From Enterobacter pseudoroggenkampii (lineage in GTDB: Bacteria > Pseudomonadota > Gammaproteobacteria > Enterobacterales > Enterobacteriaceae): a stretch of DNA of 64,000 nt. The stretch is taken from positions 171,117 to 235,116 of the forward strand of contig NZ_JAPMLV010000005.1 in the NCBI RefSeq assembly GCF_026420145.1, written 5' to 3'. The translations under genes and the position numbers were made by a program. Positions 1 through 9,722 of this stretch are shown one piece after another (the first letter of the stretch is position 1; every line of letters begins with the position of its first letter). The notes below the pieces were generated by a model. That model was not told the origin of the DNA. It saw only the letters and a program-made list of their open reading frames with translations, and did not search any database.

Positions 1-642
1 CACCTGATCTTTACCGTATTTGCTGGTATCGACGGGTGGCAGCATTTCGACAATCACCAGCCCGTTATTCAGGCGGTTAAGATTAATCTTATTCGAAGTA
101 TTGGAAACGCACACAGGAATAATTGGAACACCTGCCGCAATTGCAGCGTGAAACGCACCGGTTTTAAACGGCAGCAGGCCGCGGCCGCGGCTGCGCGTCC
201 CTTCCGGGAACATCCAGATTGAAATTTTGCGCTTTTTAAAATGATTCACCACTTCCGCAATGGTGCTGTGCGCTTTTGCACGGTTATTACGGTCGATCAG
301 CAGGTTACCGGTAAGCCAGTACAGCTGACCAAAAAACGGGATCCACAGCAGGCTTTTTTTGCCCACCGTCACGGTCGGTGGAAGCACGATATTAGAGGCC
401 GTTACCATATCGTAGTTGTTCTGATGGTTGGCGATATAGATGGCGTTACCGAAATTCTCCGCCCCTTCCGGCAGACGTTTTTCAACCTTCAGACCGAACA
501 GCGGCGCAAGGCGACCAAACATATGGCCGAAGGTGGCGACATGCTTCGGATTACGCGGGCTGAACAGGCAATAAATAGAGCCGAAAATACAGACCAGAAT
601 GCAGTAGATAACGGTAAGAATAAGACGAACAATATATAGCAT
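1..642 (-). CDS. plsC: 1-acyl-sn-glycerol-3-phosphate acyltransferase, 3' end outside window
   Basis: PlsC acylates lysophosphatidic acid to phosphatidic acid at the inner membrane, the second acylation of phospholipid synthesis. The 214 visible residues begin MLYIVRLILTV, with a hydrophobic N-terminal segment. The acyltransferase HX4D motif is present as HQNNYD and the substrate motif as FPEGTRSRG. The E. coli protein is about 245 residues, so roughly 30 C-terminal residues lie off the left edge. The start at 642 is preceded by AGAGG. parC lies upstream on the same strand, as in E. coli. Identity is secure from sequence and neighbours. Confidence 0.96.
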   Translation of the reverse strand, partial: MLYIVRLILTVIYCILVCIFGSIYCLFSPRNPKHVATFGHMFGRLAPLFGLKVEKRLPEGAENFGNAIYIANHQNNYDMVTASNIVLPPTVTVGKKSLLWIPFFGQLYWLTGNLLIDRNNRAKAHSTIAEVVNHFKKRKISIWMFPEGTRSRGRGLLPFKTGAFHAAIAAGVPIIPVCVSNTSNKINLNRLNNGLVIVEMLPPVDTSKYGKDQV

Positions 643-805
643 AGCGACCTCTGAAGCCCCAACAGCTGACAATTATACTTCACCTGTGGCCAGGTAAGGA
701 CTTTATTACGAGCGCGTATTGTTAATCGCAACGCACGAATTAACAACGATTTTACGGGAAATTTTATTGAAATTCCCCCTCCGGACAGAGGGGGATATCA
801 CGACA

Positions 806-3064
806 TTACTCTTCGCTGTCACCCGCGGTGCTGCGTGCAGGAGAGTCAATCTCCACGCGGTCAATACGCTGCAGACCGCGCATCAGCGAGCCACGGCGAC
901 CGCGCTCACCCACCACCTTCTGCAGCTCTTCCGGACGAAGCTTGATTTTGCGCTTGCCGACGTGAATGGTCAGCGTGCTCTGCGGCGGCAGAAGGAAGAG
1001 GTGCGCCAGGCCATCTTCGCCTTTCGCGGCCTCCGCCGACGGGATGTTGATAATCTTGTTGCCCTTGCCTTTCGACAGCTCCGGCAGATCGCTGACCGGG
1101 AACATCAGCATACGTCCGGCGGTAGTGATCGCCAGCAGCATGTCGCTTTCGTTCTCAATCACCAGCGGCGCCATCACGTGAGCGTTGTCCGGCAGGCTAA
1201 TCAGCGCCTTACCGGCACGGTTGCGGGAAACCAGGTCGTTAAAGGTACAGATAAAGCCGTAGCCCGCATCGGACGCCAGCAGCAGCTTCTGCTCATCGGC
1301 TTCCATCAGCATATGGTCAACCGTCGCCCCCGGCGGCAGCGTCAGCTTGCCGGTGAGCGGCTCGCCCTGCCCGCGCGCGGAAGGCAGCGTGATCGGGTCG
1401 ATGGCGTAGCTGCGGCCGGTGGAGTCGATAAACGCCACCGGCTGGTTGCTCTTCCCTTTCACCGCCGCTTTGAAGCTGTCGCCCGCTTTGTAGCTGAGCC
1501 CCGGCGCGTCGATATCGTGGCCTTTGGCGCTGCGCACCCAGCCGCTCTGCGACAGGACAATGGTCACCGGCTCGGACGGTTGCATGTCGTGCTCGTTCAT
1601 CGCCTTCGCTTCTTCGCGCTCGTGCAGCGGAGAACGACGGTCGTCGCCAAACGCGTCGGCATCGGCCTGCAGCTCTTTCTTCAGCAGGGTGTTCATCTTG
1701 CGTTCGGACGCGAGGATCGCCTGCAGCTGATCGCGCTCTTTTTCCAGCTCGTTCTGCTCGCCGCGGATCTTCATCTCTTCCAGTTTGGCGAGATGGCGCA
1801 GCTTCAGCTCGAGGATCGCTTCGGCCTGGGTTTCGCTGATGCCAAAGCGCGACATCAGGGCCGGCTTCGGCTCGTCCTCGGTACGGATGATCTCAATCAC
1901 CTCGTCGATATTGAGGAACGCCACCAGCAAACCTTCAAGGATATGCAGGCGCTTAAGCACTTTCTCCAGACGATGGTTCAGACGACGGCGTACCGTATCG
2001 CGGCGGAACGTCAGCCATTCGGTGAGGATCTCCAGCAGGTTTTTCACCGCCGGGCGTCCGTCGAGGCCGATCATGTTCAGGTTGATGCGGTAGCTTTTTT
2101 CCAGATCGGTGGTGGCAAACAGGTGGTTCATCACCTGCTCCATGTCCACGCGGTTGGAGCGCGGCACAATCACCAGACGGGTCGGGTTCTCGTGGTCAGA
2201 CTCGTCGCGCAGGTCGTCCACCATCGGCAGCTTTTTATTGCGCATCTGGGAGGCGATCTGCTCCAGCACTTTGGCACCGGAAACCTGATGCGGCAGCGCG
2301 GTGATCACCACGGCGCCGTCTTCTTTATTCCACACCGCGCGCATGCGCACGGAGCCGCGACCGTTCTGGTAGATTTTGCGAATTTCCGCACGCGAGGTAA
2401 TGATTTCGGCTTCGGTCGGGAAATCCGGACCCTGAACGATATCCAGCAGATCGTCGAGCGAGGCTTTCGGCTGCTCAATCAGGGTGATAGCGGCTTTCGC
2501 CACTTCACGCAGGTTGTGCGGCGGAATGTCCGTCGCCATACCGACCGCAATACCGGTGGTGCCGTTCAGCAGGATATTCGGCAGACGCGCAGGCAGCATC
2601 TTCGGCTCCTGCAGCGTACCGTCGAAGTTCGGTACCCAGTCAACGGTCCCCTGACCCAGCTCGCCCAGCAGCACTTCGGCATATTTAGACAGACGGGATT
2701 CGGTATAACGCATCGCCGCGAAGGATTTTGGATCGTCCGGCGCACCCCAGTTCCCCTGGCCATCCACCAGCGGGTAGCGGTAAGAGAACGGCTGGGCCAT
2801 CAGCACCATCGCTTCATAGCAGGCGCTGTCGCCGTGCGGATGATATTTACCCAGCACGTCACCGACGGTACGGGCGGATTTCTTGAACTTGGCGGTGGCG
2901 TTCAGCCCCAGCTCGGACATCGCATAGACGATGCGGCGCTGAACGGGCTTCAGGCCATCCCCGATAAACGGCAACGCCCTGTCCATGATGACGTACATGG
3001 AGTAGTTCAGGTAGGCGTTTTCCGTGAATTCATGTAGCGCGAGGCGCTCTGCCATATCGCTCAT
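806..3064 (-). CDS. parC: DNA topoisomerase IV subunit A
   Basis: ParC is the cutting and rejoining subunit of topoisomerase IV, which decatenates daughter chromosomes together with ParE (encoded at 14119-16011). The 752 residues begin [10 protein letters not shown]. The catalytic tyrosine is Tyr120 in [11 protein letters not shown]. The quinolone-determining positions are Ser80 and Glu84, the wild-type residues, so no classic ParC fluoroquinolone-resistance substitution is seen there. C-terminal beta-pinwheel repeats follow from about residue 500. The long open frame on the opposite strand across this gene is a high-GC shadow. Confidence 0.99.
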   Translation of the reverse strand: MSDMAERLALHEFTENAYLNYSMYVIMDRALPFIGDGLKPVQRRIVYAMSELGLNATAKFKKSARTVGDVLGKYHPHGDSACYEAMVLMAQPFSYRYPLVDGQGNWGAPDDPKSFAAMRYTESRLSKYAEVLLGELGQGTVDWVPNFDGTLQEPKMLPARLPNILLNGTTGIAVGMATDIPPHNLREVAKAAITLIEQPKASLDDLLDIVQGPDFPTEAEIITSRAEIRKIYQNGRGSVRMRAVWNKEDGAVVITALPHQVSGAKVLEQIASQMRNKKLPMVDDLRDESDHENPTRLVIVPRSNRVDMEQVMNHLFATTDLEKSYRINLNMIGLDGRPAVKNLLEILTEWLTFRRDTVRRRLNHRLEKVLKRLHILEGLLVAFLNIDEVIEIIRTEDEPKPALMSRFGISETQAEAILELKLRHLAKLEEMKIRGEQNELEKERDQLQAILASERKMNTLLKKELQADADAFGDDRRSPLHEREEAKAMNEHDMQPSEPVTIVLSQSGWVRSAKGHDIDAPGLSYKAGDSFKAAVKGKSNQPVAFIDSTGRSYAIDPITLPSARGQGEPLTGKLTLPPGATVDHMLMEADEQKLLLASDAGYGFICTFNDLVSRNRAGKALISLPDNAHVMAPLVIENESDMLLAITTAGRMLMFPVSDLPELSKGKGNKIINIPSAEAAKGEDGLAHLFLLPPQSTLTIHVGKRKIKLRPEELQKVVGERGRRGSLMRGLQRIDRVEIDSPARSTAGDSEE

Positions 3065-3151
3065 TACGTGTGATTCCTCAACTCAGAAACCGAAGGGTTT
3101 CAGGCAATATTGCCGCAGATACTACCTTATCTGGCGAGTTGAGTCACAAAG

Positions 3152-3177
3152 AAAAAGGGCCGCTTATGCGGCCCTTT
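3152..3177 (-). terminator. Rho-independent terminator after ygiW
   Basis: AAAGGGCCGC, a four-base loop, then GCGGCCCTTT make a 10-bp GC-rich hairpin just past the ygiW stop. Read on the minus strand it continues into a T run, as a ygiW terminator should. Confidence 0.8.
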
Positions 3178-3182
3178 CAGGG

Positions 3183-3584
3183 TTATTTGTTCAGCTTAAT
3201 GACCTGCTTCACGTCGATTTCAAAATCGTTCCACTCTTTATCGACCTTGCCCTGGATTTCCACTTTATCCTGAGGGGTGACGGTCACGCCGTTCCAGCGC
3301 TTGTGGTCAATTTCCACGTTCACCGTGCCGGTCTCATCGCGGAAGGTGTAGCGGTCATCGGACAGGCGCTGGGTGATGTTCCCGCGCAGCTTCACCCAAC
3401 TGTCGTCCTTCATCTCTTTCACCTTCACCGCGGTAGTGAGGTTGGCGTCATTATCGACAAAACCGCCTGCCTGCGTTTGGGTCTGGGTCTGTGCGGCAGA
3501 CGGGCCGTTAAATCCGCCCTGCGCGGCAAAAACGGGGGCAGTGGTCATCATCATGATGGCGGCAATAGCAGCGAATTTTTTCAT
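3183..3584 (-). CDS. ygiW: BOF-family periplasmic stress protein YgiW
   Basis: A 133-residue secreted protein of the bacterial OB-fold (BOF) family, linked in E. coli to peroxide and cadmium stress. A signal peptide begins MKKFAAIAAIMMMTTAPVFA. The mature part has the family core with VKLRGNITQRLSDDRYTF and IDHKRWNGVTVTP. The start at 3584 was chosen over a longer frame because it has GGGAGA eight bases upstream and gives a clean signal peptide. It is divergent from qseBC, so shared control from the 138-bp gap is likely. A glutamine/threonine-rich stretch (TQTQTQ) lies just after the signal peptide. Confidence 0.93.
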   Translation of the reverse strand: MKKFAAIAAIMMMTTAPVFAAQGGFNGPSAAQTQTQTQAGGFVDNDANLTTAVKVKEMKDDSWVKLRGNITQRLSDDRYTFRDETGTVNVEIDHKRWNGVTVTPQDKVEIQGKVDKEWNDFEIDVKQVIKLNK

Positions 3585-3633
3585 ATTAACTCTCCCTTTA
3601 ATCTGGTTTCGCAGTCCATTAAACAGGGTAATC

Positions 3634-3650
3634 CTTAACAACTTCTTAAG
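3634..3650. promoter_or_regulatory. QseB/PmrA-type response-regulator box
   Basis: CTTAAC, five bases, then CTTAAG form a direct-repeat half-site pair with the spacing known for PmrA and QseB-type OmpR-family regulators. It lies between the divergent ygiW and qseBC starts, so autoregulation by QseB is the natural reading. The match is seen in sequence; the binding protein is inferred. Confidence 0.55.
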
Positions 3651-3722
3651 GGAAAAATTTATTTATTATTGCTGTACAGCAGGCGCTTACAGAGGGTTTA
3701 CTGACGGCATCAAGGAGGGAAC

Positions 3723-4382
3723 ATGCGCATTTTACTGGTAGAAGACGACAGGTTAATCGGTGACGGTATCAAAGCGGGGTTAAGCAAAATGGGCTTTAGC
3801 GTGGACTGGTTTACCGACGGTAAAACCGGTCAGGCCGCGCTCGCGTCTGCGCCCTATGATGCCGTGGTGCTGGATCTGACGCTGCCGGAAATCGACGGTC
3901 TGGACATCCTGCGCGCGTGGCGCGAAAGCGGGCGCAGCGAGCCGGTATTGATCCTGACCGCGCGGGATGCGCTTAACCAGCGCGTGGAAGGGCTGCGTCT
4001 TGGCGCGGATGATTATCTCTGCAAGCCGTTCGCGCTGATTGAAGTGGGTGCCCGCCTCGAGGCGCTGGTCCGCCGCAGTCACGGCCAGACGCATAGCGAG
4101 CTACGCCACGGCAAGGTCACGCTCGATCCGACCCGACTCGTCGCCACGCTGGACGGTGAGCCGCTGACGCTCAAGCCGAAAGAGTTCGCGCTGCTGGAGC
4201 TGTTAATGCGTAACGCGGGTCGGGTGCTGCCGCGAAAGCTTATCGAGGAAAAACTGTATACCTGGGACGACGACGTCTCCAGCAACGCCATCGAAGTGCA
4301 CGTTCATCATCTGCGCCGCAAGCTTGGCAGCGAGTTTATCCGCACCGTGCACGGCATCGGCTATATCCTGGGTGACGCATGA
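3723..4382 (+). CDS. qseB: Two-component response regulator QseB
   Basis: OmpR/PhoB-type regulator of 219 residues. The receiver domain (about 1-115) has the acidic pair in VEDD, phosphoacceptor Asp51 in VVLDLTLPE, and the conserved lysine in CKPF. A winged-helix DNA-binding domain fills about 125-217 and ends [18 protein letters not shown] lies just before the ATG. The stop overlaps the qseC start by four bases, so the pair is translationally coupled. In E. coli and Salmonella it controls motility and virulence genes and cross-talks with PmrAB. Confidence 0.97.
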   Translation: MRILLVEDDRLIGDGIKAGLSKMGFSVDWFTDGKTGQAALASAPYDAVVLDLTLPEIDGLDILRAWRESGRSEPVLILTARDALNQRVEGLRLGADDYLCKPFALIEVGARLEALVRRSHGQTHSELRHGKVTLDPTRLVATLDGEPLTLKPKEFALLELLMRNAGRVLPRKLIEEKLYTWDDDVSSNAIEVHVHHLRRKLGSEFIRTVHGIGYILGDA

Positions 4383-5728
4383 AGCTGACGCAACGCCTGA
4401 GCCTGAAGCTGCGCCTGACGCTCCTTTTTTTAGCGCTTTCCCTGACGGCATGGTTTGCCGCCAGCCTGGTGGCCTGGCAGCAGACCACCCACAAGCTGGA
4501 TAAGCTCTTCGACACGCAGCAGATGCTGTTTGCCAAACGGCTGCTGACGATGGATCTTGACGAGATCCGCGCCCCCGAACGCATGCGTGAGATCCCCAAA
4601 AAAGTGAAGCATGGTCGTCTGGATGACGACGCGCTGGCTTTCGCCATTTACAGCGTCGAGGGCAAAATGCTGCTGAACGACGGCGAGAACGGGCGCGATA
4701 TTCCGTACCACTATCGCCGCGACGGGTTTGATAACGGGCAGCTCCAGGACGACAACGACGAATGGCGTTTCCTGTGGCTGACCTCACCCGACGGGAAGTA
4801 CCGCGTGGTGGTCGGTCAGGAGTGGGAGTACCGCCAGGATATGGCGCTGGACGTGGTCAGCTCACAACTGACCCCCTGGCTGGTGGCGCTGCCCGTGATG
4901 TTGCTGCTGCTGGTTCTCCTCCTCAGTCGGGAGCTGAAGCCACTGAAAAAGCTGGCACAGACCCTGCGCTCCCGCTCGCCGGACGCCACAGATAACCTGC
5001 CGACGGAGGGCGTACCAACAGAAGTACGCCCCCTGCTCGACGCGCTGAATCATCTCTTCGCGCGCACCCAGGAGATGATGACCCGCGAGCGCCGCTTTAC
5101 GTCCGATGCGGCCCACGAGCTGCGCAGCCCGCTGGCGGCCCTGAAGGTACAAACTGACGTGGCGCAGCTCTCTCATGACGATCCGCAGGCGCGGGAAAAG
5201 GCGCTGATGCAGCTGCATGCGGGAATCGACCGCGCTTCCCGGCTGGTGGACCAGCTCCTCACGCTGTCGCGTCTGGATACGCTGGACAACCTGGACGATG
5301 TCGAACCTATAACGCTTGCCGATCTACTGCAGTCGGCGGTGCTGGATATCTGGCATCCGGCGCAGCAGGCGGGCATTGATGTTCGCCTGAATATCCATGC
5401 ACCAGAGGTTACACGTACGGGCCAGCCGCTGCTCCTGAGCCTGCTGGTGCGCAACCTGCTGGATAACGCGATTCGCTACAGCCCGCACGGCAGCGTGGTG
5501 GACGTGACGCTTGACGCGCGTAGCTTTAGCGTGCGCGACAATGGTCCCGGCATTTCACCGGACGCGCTGGCGCGCATCGGCGAGCGCTTTTATCGTCCGC
5601 CGGGTCAGGATGCCACGGGCAGCGGGTTGGGATTATCCATCGTAAAACGCATCGCCGCCCTGCACGGGATGCGCGTCTCGCTGAGCAATGCCCCTGAAGG
5701 TGGTTTTGAAGCGAAGGTCATCTGGTAA
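4379..5728 (+). CDS. qseC: Sensor histidine kinase QseC
   Basis: Inner-membrane sensor kinase of 449 residues, partner of QseB. A first membrane helix lies near residues 12-32 and a second near 163-182 ([16 protein letters not shown]), with a periplasmic sensor between them. The HisKA phosphoacceptor is the histidine in [12 protein letters not shown]. The ATPase domain shows the N box [18 protein letters not shown] and GSGLGLSIV. In enterobacteria it is reported to respond to autoinducer-3 and adrenaline-type signals. That ligand role is from the literature, not readable here. Confidence 0.97.
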   Translation: MKLTQRLSLKLRLTLLFLALSLTAWFAASLVAWQQTTHKLDKLFDTQQMLFAKRLLTMDLDEIRAPERMREIPKKVKHGRLDDDALAFAIYSVEGKMLLNDGENGRDIPYHYRRDGFDNGQLQDDNDEWRFLWLTSPDGKYRVVVGQEWEYRQDMALDVVSSQLTPWLVALPVMLLLLVLLLSRELKPLKKLAQTLRSRSPDATDNLPTEGVPTEVRPLLDALNHLFARTQEMMTRERRFTSDAAHELRSPLAALKVQTDVAQLSHDDPQAREKALMQLHAGIDRASRLVDQLLTLSRLDTLDNLDDVEPITLADLLQSAVLDIWHPAQQAGIDVRLNIHAPEVTRTGQPLLLSLLVRNLLDNAIRYSPHGSVVDVTLDARSFSVRDNGPGISPDALARIGERFYRPPGQDATGSGLGLSIVKRIAALHGMRVSLSNAPEGGFEAKVIW

Positions 5729-5833
5729 GGAATTATTGCGTTTAATGCAAAAGACTTTGCACATTTTGCTCATTTTTCCGCTCCGTCCTCGCGCGTAGAA
5801 TACTCGCCATACTCACATCATCGAGGACAAATA

Positions 5834-6415
5834 ATGAGCAACATTCTGATTATCAACGGTGCAAAAGAATTTGCGCACTCTAAAGGCCAGCTGAATGACA
5901 CCCTGACCGAGGTCGCGGACGGTTTCCTGCGCGACGCCGGGCATGATGTTAAGGTCGTGCGTGCAGACAGCAACTACGATGTGAAAGCAGAAGTGCAGAA
6001 CTTCCTGTGGGCTGACGTGGTGATCTGGCAGATGCCAGGCTGGTGGATGGGCGCGCCGTGGACCGTGAAAAAATACATGGACGACGTGTTCACCGAAGGT
6101 CACGGCTCACTGTATGCCAGCGATGGCCGCACCCGCTCTGACGCGTCCAAAAAATACGGTTCAGGCGGTCTGATTCAGGGCAAAAAATATATGCTGTCAC
6201 TGACCTGGAACGCGCCGCTGGAAGCCTTCACCGAGAAAGATCAGTTCTTCGAAGGCGTGGGCGTGGACGGTGCGTATCTGCCGTTCCACAAGGCGAATCA
6301 GTTCCTGGGCATGGATCCGCTGCCGACCTTTATCGTCAACGACGTGATTAAAATGCCTGATGTCCCGAGCTATATCGCAGAATATCGCAAGCATCTCGCG
6401 AAAATTTTTGCTTAA
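5834..6415 (+). CDS. mdaB: NAD(P)H quinone oxidoreductase MdaB
   Basis: Cytosolic flavodoxin-fold quinone reductase of 193 residues that reduces quinones by two electrons, limiting redox cycling. It begins MSNILIINGAKEFAHSKGQL and has the family's flavin-binding WQMPGWWMGAPWTVKKY segment. GAGGA precedes the ATG. ygiN follows 31 bases later on the same strand, and the E. coli pair is thought to form a quinone/quinol cycle. Probably an independent unit from qseBC, since a 105-bp gap separates them. Confidence 0.96.
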   Translation: MSNILIINGAKEFAHSKGQLNDTLTEVADGFLRDAGHDVKVVRADSNYDVKAEVQNFLWADVVIWQMPGWWMGAPWTVKKYMDDVFTEGHGSLYASDGRTRSDASKKYGSGGLIQGKKYMLSLTWNAPLEAFTEKDQFFEGVGVDGAYLPFHKANQFLGMDPLPTFIVNDVIKMPDVPSYIAEYRKHLAKIFA

Positions 6416-6446
6416 CTGGTAGCCTGGAATTAAAGGAGTAGTAAAC

Positions 6447-6761
6447 ATGCTTACCGTTATCGCAGAAATCCGTACTCGTCCAGGTCAACATCACCGCCAG
6501 GCGGTGCTGGATCAGTTCGCGAAAATTATCCCGACCGTACTGAAAGAAGAAGGCTGCCACGGCTACGCGCCGATGGTGGATGCCGCCACTGATGCCAGCT
6601 TCCAGGCGACCGCGCCGGACTCGATCATCATGGTTGAGCAGTGGGAAACCGTCGCACATCTTGAAGCGCATCTGCAGACCGCGCACATGAAAGCGTGGAG
6701 CGACGCGGTGAAGGGTGACGTGCTGGAAACCCACATCCGTATTCTGGAGCAAGGGGTTTAA
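6447..6761 (+). CDS. ygiN: Quinol monooxygenase YgiN
   Basis: A 104-residue antibiotic-biosynthesis-monooxygenase (ABM) fold protein that oxidises quinols such as menadiol back to quinones. It begins MLTVIAEIRTRPGQHHRQAV and has the ferredoxin-like ABM core with EQWETVAHLEAHLQTAHM. AAAGGAG lies before the start. It closes the mdaB-ygiN operon. A repeat cluster with hairpins follows at once and probably protects or ends the transcript. Confidence 0.95.
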   Translation: MLTVIAEIRTRPGQHHRQAVLDQFAKIIPTVLKEEGCHGYAPMVDAATDASFQATAPDSIIMVEQWETVAHLEAHLQTAHMKAWSDAVKGDVLETHIRILEQGV

Positions 6762-6778
6762 GTTTCCCCTCACCCCGG

Positions 6779-6839
6779 CCCTCTCCCCAAGGGAGAGGGA
6801 GAACAGATCCAGGCCCGGTAAGCGCTAGCGCCACCGGGC
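6779..6839. repeat. Palindromic CCCTCTCCC repeat plus REP unit
   Basis: CCCTCTCCC/GGGAGAGGG (6779-6799) is followed by a REP-type palindrome GCCCGGT...ACCGGGC (6813-6839) with the usual GCGCTAGCGC centre. It fills the convergent gap between ygiN and the RpiR gene and may act as a bidirectional transcript end. Confidence 0.8.
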
Positions 6840-6849
6840 TTTGTTGTTT

Positions 6850-7725
6850 TTAGCTGCTTTTCTTCCCCGGCTTTAACCCGCGATAGAGCTCATTGATGCG
6901 CTTCATTGACTTAATGGTGCGCTGCGGCTCGGTGGAGGCGACGGATAAAATGATCATCTCCAGACACAGCAGCACCGTGCCGTGGAGCGGGATTTTGCCC
7001 TTTTCGCCGCCGCGCGGAACGTGGATCACCACGCTGGCCTCCTTACTGAAACGCGAATCAAGGGCGTTGGTCAGCAGGATGGTGGGAATGCCCAGACGTT
7101 TTGCTTCACGCAGGGTGGTTTGCCCCTCCCGGTGCGCGGATTTCTGCGCCATCATTACCAGCACGTCGCCGCGCTGAAGCGCAATCAGCTGTTCGGCAAG
7201 CCCGATCCCGGTACGGTTGAGCGGCGTGGCGGGTAACCCCATACGGCTGAAAAGCCTGGCGGTGTACTCGGCCAGAATGCCGGATGCACCAATGCCAAAT
7301 ATGGCGACCTGCCTTGCCTGCGCCAGCAGAGAGACCGCCTGCGCCATCGCGTAGCGGTTATGGGGCTCGGATAACACCTCACAGGTGTGTTGATGCCCCT
7401 CCAGCACGAAATCAATGCTCGCGTTGACGTCGCTGGCGAGCGTGTTCACCGTGGTGGACATCTTTTCGCTGGAGGTGACCACTGGGCCAAACCACTGCTC
7501 CAGCGTCTGCTTGAGATCGCGCAGCCCGGCGAAACCCAGCGCCTGAATGGCGCGGACTACCGTGGCATCCGAGGTTTTCAATACGGCGGCAATCTCCATG
7601 GCGGTCTGCTCCATCACCGCTTCGCGGTTGTCATGGATATAGCGTGCGACCTGCAGCAGACGCGGCGTCAGCTGATGCGCCCGCGAGCGGAATCGCTCAC
7701 CGTAAACATCGACTCTTCGGATCAT
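6850..7725 (-). CDS. RpiR/MurR-family transcriptional regulator with SIS domain
   Basis: A 291-residue regulator. The N-terminal RpiR helix-turn-helix (about 1-80) includes MEIAAVLKTSDATVVRAIQA. A SIS sugar-phosphate-binding domain (about 120-260) includes GIGASGILAEYTARLFSRMG. The gene overlaps the stop of the siderophore binding-protein gene by four bases, so it is the last cistron of the iron operon. RpiR proteins normally sense sugar phosphates in sugar operons, so this partnership is unusual. It could regulate the operon or a distant metabolic target. The family is clear; ligand and target are unknown. Confidence 0.88.
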   Translation of the reverse strand: MIRRVDVYGERFRSRAHQLTPRLLQVARYIHDNREAVMEQTAMEIAAVLKTSDATVVRAIQALGFAGLRDLKQTLEQWFGPVVTSSEKMSTTVNTLASDVNASIDFVLEGHQHTCEVLSEPHNRYAMAQAVSLLAQARQVAIFGIGASGILAEYTARLFSRMGLPATPLNRTGIGLAEQLIALQRGDVLVMMAQKSAHREGQTTLREAKRLGIPTILLTNALDSRFSKEASVVIHVPRGGEKGKIPLHGTVLLCLEMIILSVASTEPQRTIKSMKRINELYRGLKPGKKSS

Positions 7726-8675
7726 CGTGACGCCTCCGGCAGCGGACGCCCGGCAATCTGCGACTGCACCTGCGCGGCCATCAGCCCTAATGACGCGAAC
7801 GAATTCGAGATGGCCTCTTCACGCGAGATCAGCACGTAGCGCCCGGTTCGGCAGGCATTCAGGAACTGACACCAGCCCGGCATGACCGCATCCATCGCCG
7901 CCAGCTCGTCCTGCGGTTTACCGCCCGTATCCCCGCGCCAGGTGGCGAAGACGAAATCGGCATCCAGCTCCGGCAGGCGCTCGGCGCTGACGTCAATCCG
8001 CCCCCCTTCCGGGATGGACTCAATCAGTGGCGGGAATTTGAATCCGGCGTCGCGCAGCACGCGACCCAGCGAGTGGTAGCTGTGCATGGCGTTGATTTTC
8101 CCCTGATTAGCCTGAATCACCGACACAGTGATTTTGCGCGTGTCGATGGTCGCCTTCAGCGCCTTGATTTGTTCCTGATAGCGGCGTTCCAGAGTGTTTA
8201 GCCTTGCCTGCGTGCCCGTGAGCTGCGCCAGCTTGCGGTAGATTTCCGGCGCGCCGCCGTCGAGATGATCGATGCTCACCGTCGGGGCAATTTTTTCCAG
8301 CTGTTCCACCGGGGTGTTGCGCGTCGGCTCGGTGATAATCAGGTCAGGCTTTGCGGCGGCGATGGCCTCTATGTCGATATCGGCCGTGCCGATAAATTTG
8401 ATATCGGAATTATCGAAGTCGACGCCGGTCAACATGCCGCTGGAGCGCAGAAAGTGGCTGCCGTCCGGCCGCGTGCGGCCATGGCTCGCCACCGGCGGCA
8501 CGCCAAGCTCAATCAGCGGAATGGTGATATCCAGATCGTGTAATGAAACAATCCGCTTCGGATGAACCGGCACAACGACTTTGCGTCCCAAATCGTCGGT
8601 AAATACCTGCGTCGGCTCCGCCGCGCTCACCGCGAACCCCACCAGCAACAGCATCGAAAACAGTATGCGCATCAT
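7722..8675 (-). CDS. Iron-siderophore ABC transporter substrate-binding protein
   Basis: A 317-residue periplasmic binding protein of the FecB/FhuD helical-backbone class. A signal peptide (MMRILFSMLLLVGFAVSAA) precedes the family start DDLGRKVVVPVHPKRIVSL. The conserved AAAKPDLIITEP follows near residue 115. It should hold a ferric siderophore and dock on the two permeases encoded upstream (8682-9722 and 9719-10702). The gene starts six bases after the second permease and overlaps the RpiR gene. Which siderophore it carries cannot be read from sequence. Confidence 0.9.
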   Translation of the reverse strand: MMRILFSMLLLVGFAVSAAEPTQVFTDDLGRKVVVPVHPKRIVSLHDLDITIPLIELGVPPVASHGRTRPDGSHFLRSSGMLTGVDFDNSDIKFIGTADIDIEAIAAAKPDLIITEPTRNTPVEQLEKIAPTVSIDHLDGGAPEIYRKLAQLTGTQARLNTLERRYQEQIKALKATIDTRKITVSVIQANQGKINAMHSYHSLGRVLRDAGFKFPPLIESIPEGGRIDVSAERLPELDADFVFATWRGDTGGKPQDELAAMDAVMPGWCQFLNACRTGRYVLISREEAISNSFASLGLMAAQVQSQIAGRPLPEASR

Positions 8676-8681
8676 AGTCCC

Positions 8682-9722
8682 CTAAAATCTGTCCCGACGC
8701 TGCCAGAGCAGCAGCAGGAAAAACGGTCCGCCAATCAATGAAATTACAATCCCCGCCGGCAGCTGCAGCGGGAGGAATGCCAGACGTCCGACGTTATCCG
8801 CCAGCAGCACCAGCAGCGCGCCCAGCACGGCGCTTCCCGTCAGGAGCGCGGTTTGCCCACCGCGCAGCAGCAGGCGCGCCATGTGCGGAGCAATCAGCCC
8901 CACGAAGCCAATACTGCCCACGCAGGAGACGCAGGCCGCCGTCAGCACCACCGGGGCGAGAACCCGCAGCAGCGCCAGCCGGGTTGTGCGCACGCCAAGA
9001 CCTGCGGCGGCCTGATTGCCGAGCAACGCCACGTCCGCGGCCCGGGCGGTAAACAGCAGCAGCGCAAACGCGGGAGCCGTCCAGAGCGCGGCCAGCCCTA
9101 CCAGCGTCCAGTTGGCCGCGTGCAGGCTTCCCGCCAGCCACAGCATCGCCGTCTGCACGTCGCGCACGTCGGCGGTGGTGATAAAGACGCCCATTGCCGC
9201 GGCAAACGCCCACGACACGCCGATGCCGATCAGGATGAACCGCGGGCGCGAGATATCGCGCGCCAGGGCGATAACCAGCAGCGCGGTGAGCAGCCCACCG
9301 GCCATGCCGACCAGCGGACGCCAGGCCAGGCCCAGCGCCGGGAACTGAAAAATCAACAGCAGTACCGCCGCGCTACAGCCCTCCTTTACGCCGATAAGCC
9401 CGGGGTCAGCCAGACCGTTGCGGGTGATGGACTGCATTGCCGCCCCTGCCATGCCGAGCATGGCGCCGCACAGTATCGCCATCAGCAGGCGCGGCAGGCG
9501 GATGTCCAACACGACGTAGCGCGTCTCGGCCGTCAGACTTTCAGGCGAAAAAAGCGCGCGCCCGATGGCAGAGGCGGGAATGGGTAGAGAACCGTGCGTC
9601 AGGCCAAAGCCCAGCAGACTTAGCGCCGCCAGCGCGAAAAGCGACAGGTACGCCAGCGCCTTCGGACGAACCAGCGCCGACAGGTAGCCAACGCGGATCG
9701 CGCGGAGTCCGGCCCGGTTCAT
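8682..9722 (-). CDS. Iron-siderophore ABC transporter permease (second)
   Basis: A FecCD/BtuC-family inner-membrane permease of 346 residues starting MNRAGLRAIRVGYLSALVRP. Family marks are DIRLPRLLMAILCGAMLGMAGAAMQ split across the first helices and GSIGFVGLIAPHMARLLL, the loop that meets the ATPase. The open frame extends further upstream, but the start at 9722 sits in an ATGA overlap with the preceding permease stop, so it is preferred. It most likely forms a heterodimer with the product of 9719-10702. Confidence 0.9.
   Translation of the reverse strand: MNRAGLRAIRVGYLSALVRPKALAYLSLFALAALSLLGFGLTHGSLPIPASAIGRALFSPESLTAETRYVVLDIRLPRLLMAILCGAMLGMAGAAMQSITRNGLADPGLIGVKEGCSAAVLLLIFQFPALGLAWRPLVGMAGGLLTALLVIALARDISRPRFILIGIGVSWAFAAAMGVFITTADVRDVQTAMLWLAGSLHAANWTLVGLAALWTAPAFALLLFTARAADVALLGNQAAAGLGVRTTRLALLRVLAPVVLTAACVSCVGSIGFVGLIAPHMARLLLRGGQTALLTGSAVLGALLVLLADNVGRLAFLPLQLPAGIVISLIGGPFFLLLLWQRRDRF

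Noticed and set aside
719..3037. A 772-codon open frame antisense to parC
   Set aside because: It lies entirely opposite an essential, fully conserved gene in high-GC DNA, where antisense stops are rare. The product is arginine/histidine/glutamine-rich with no recognisable domain.
8853..9587. Open frame antisense to the siderophore permease
   Set aside because: Composition is dominated by Arg, Gln, Ala and His, as expected for the shadow of a hydrophobic high-GC membrane gene.
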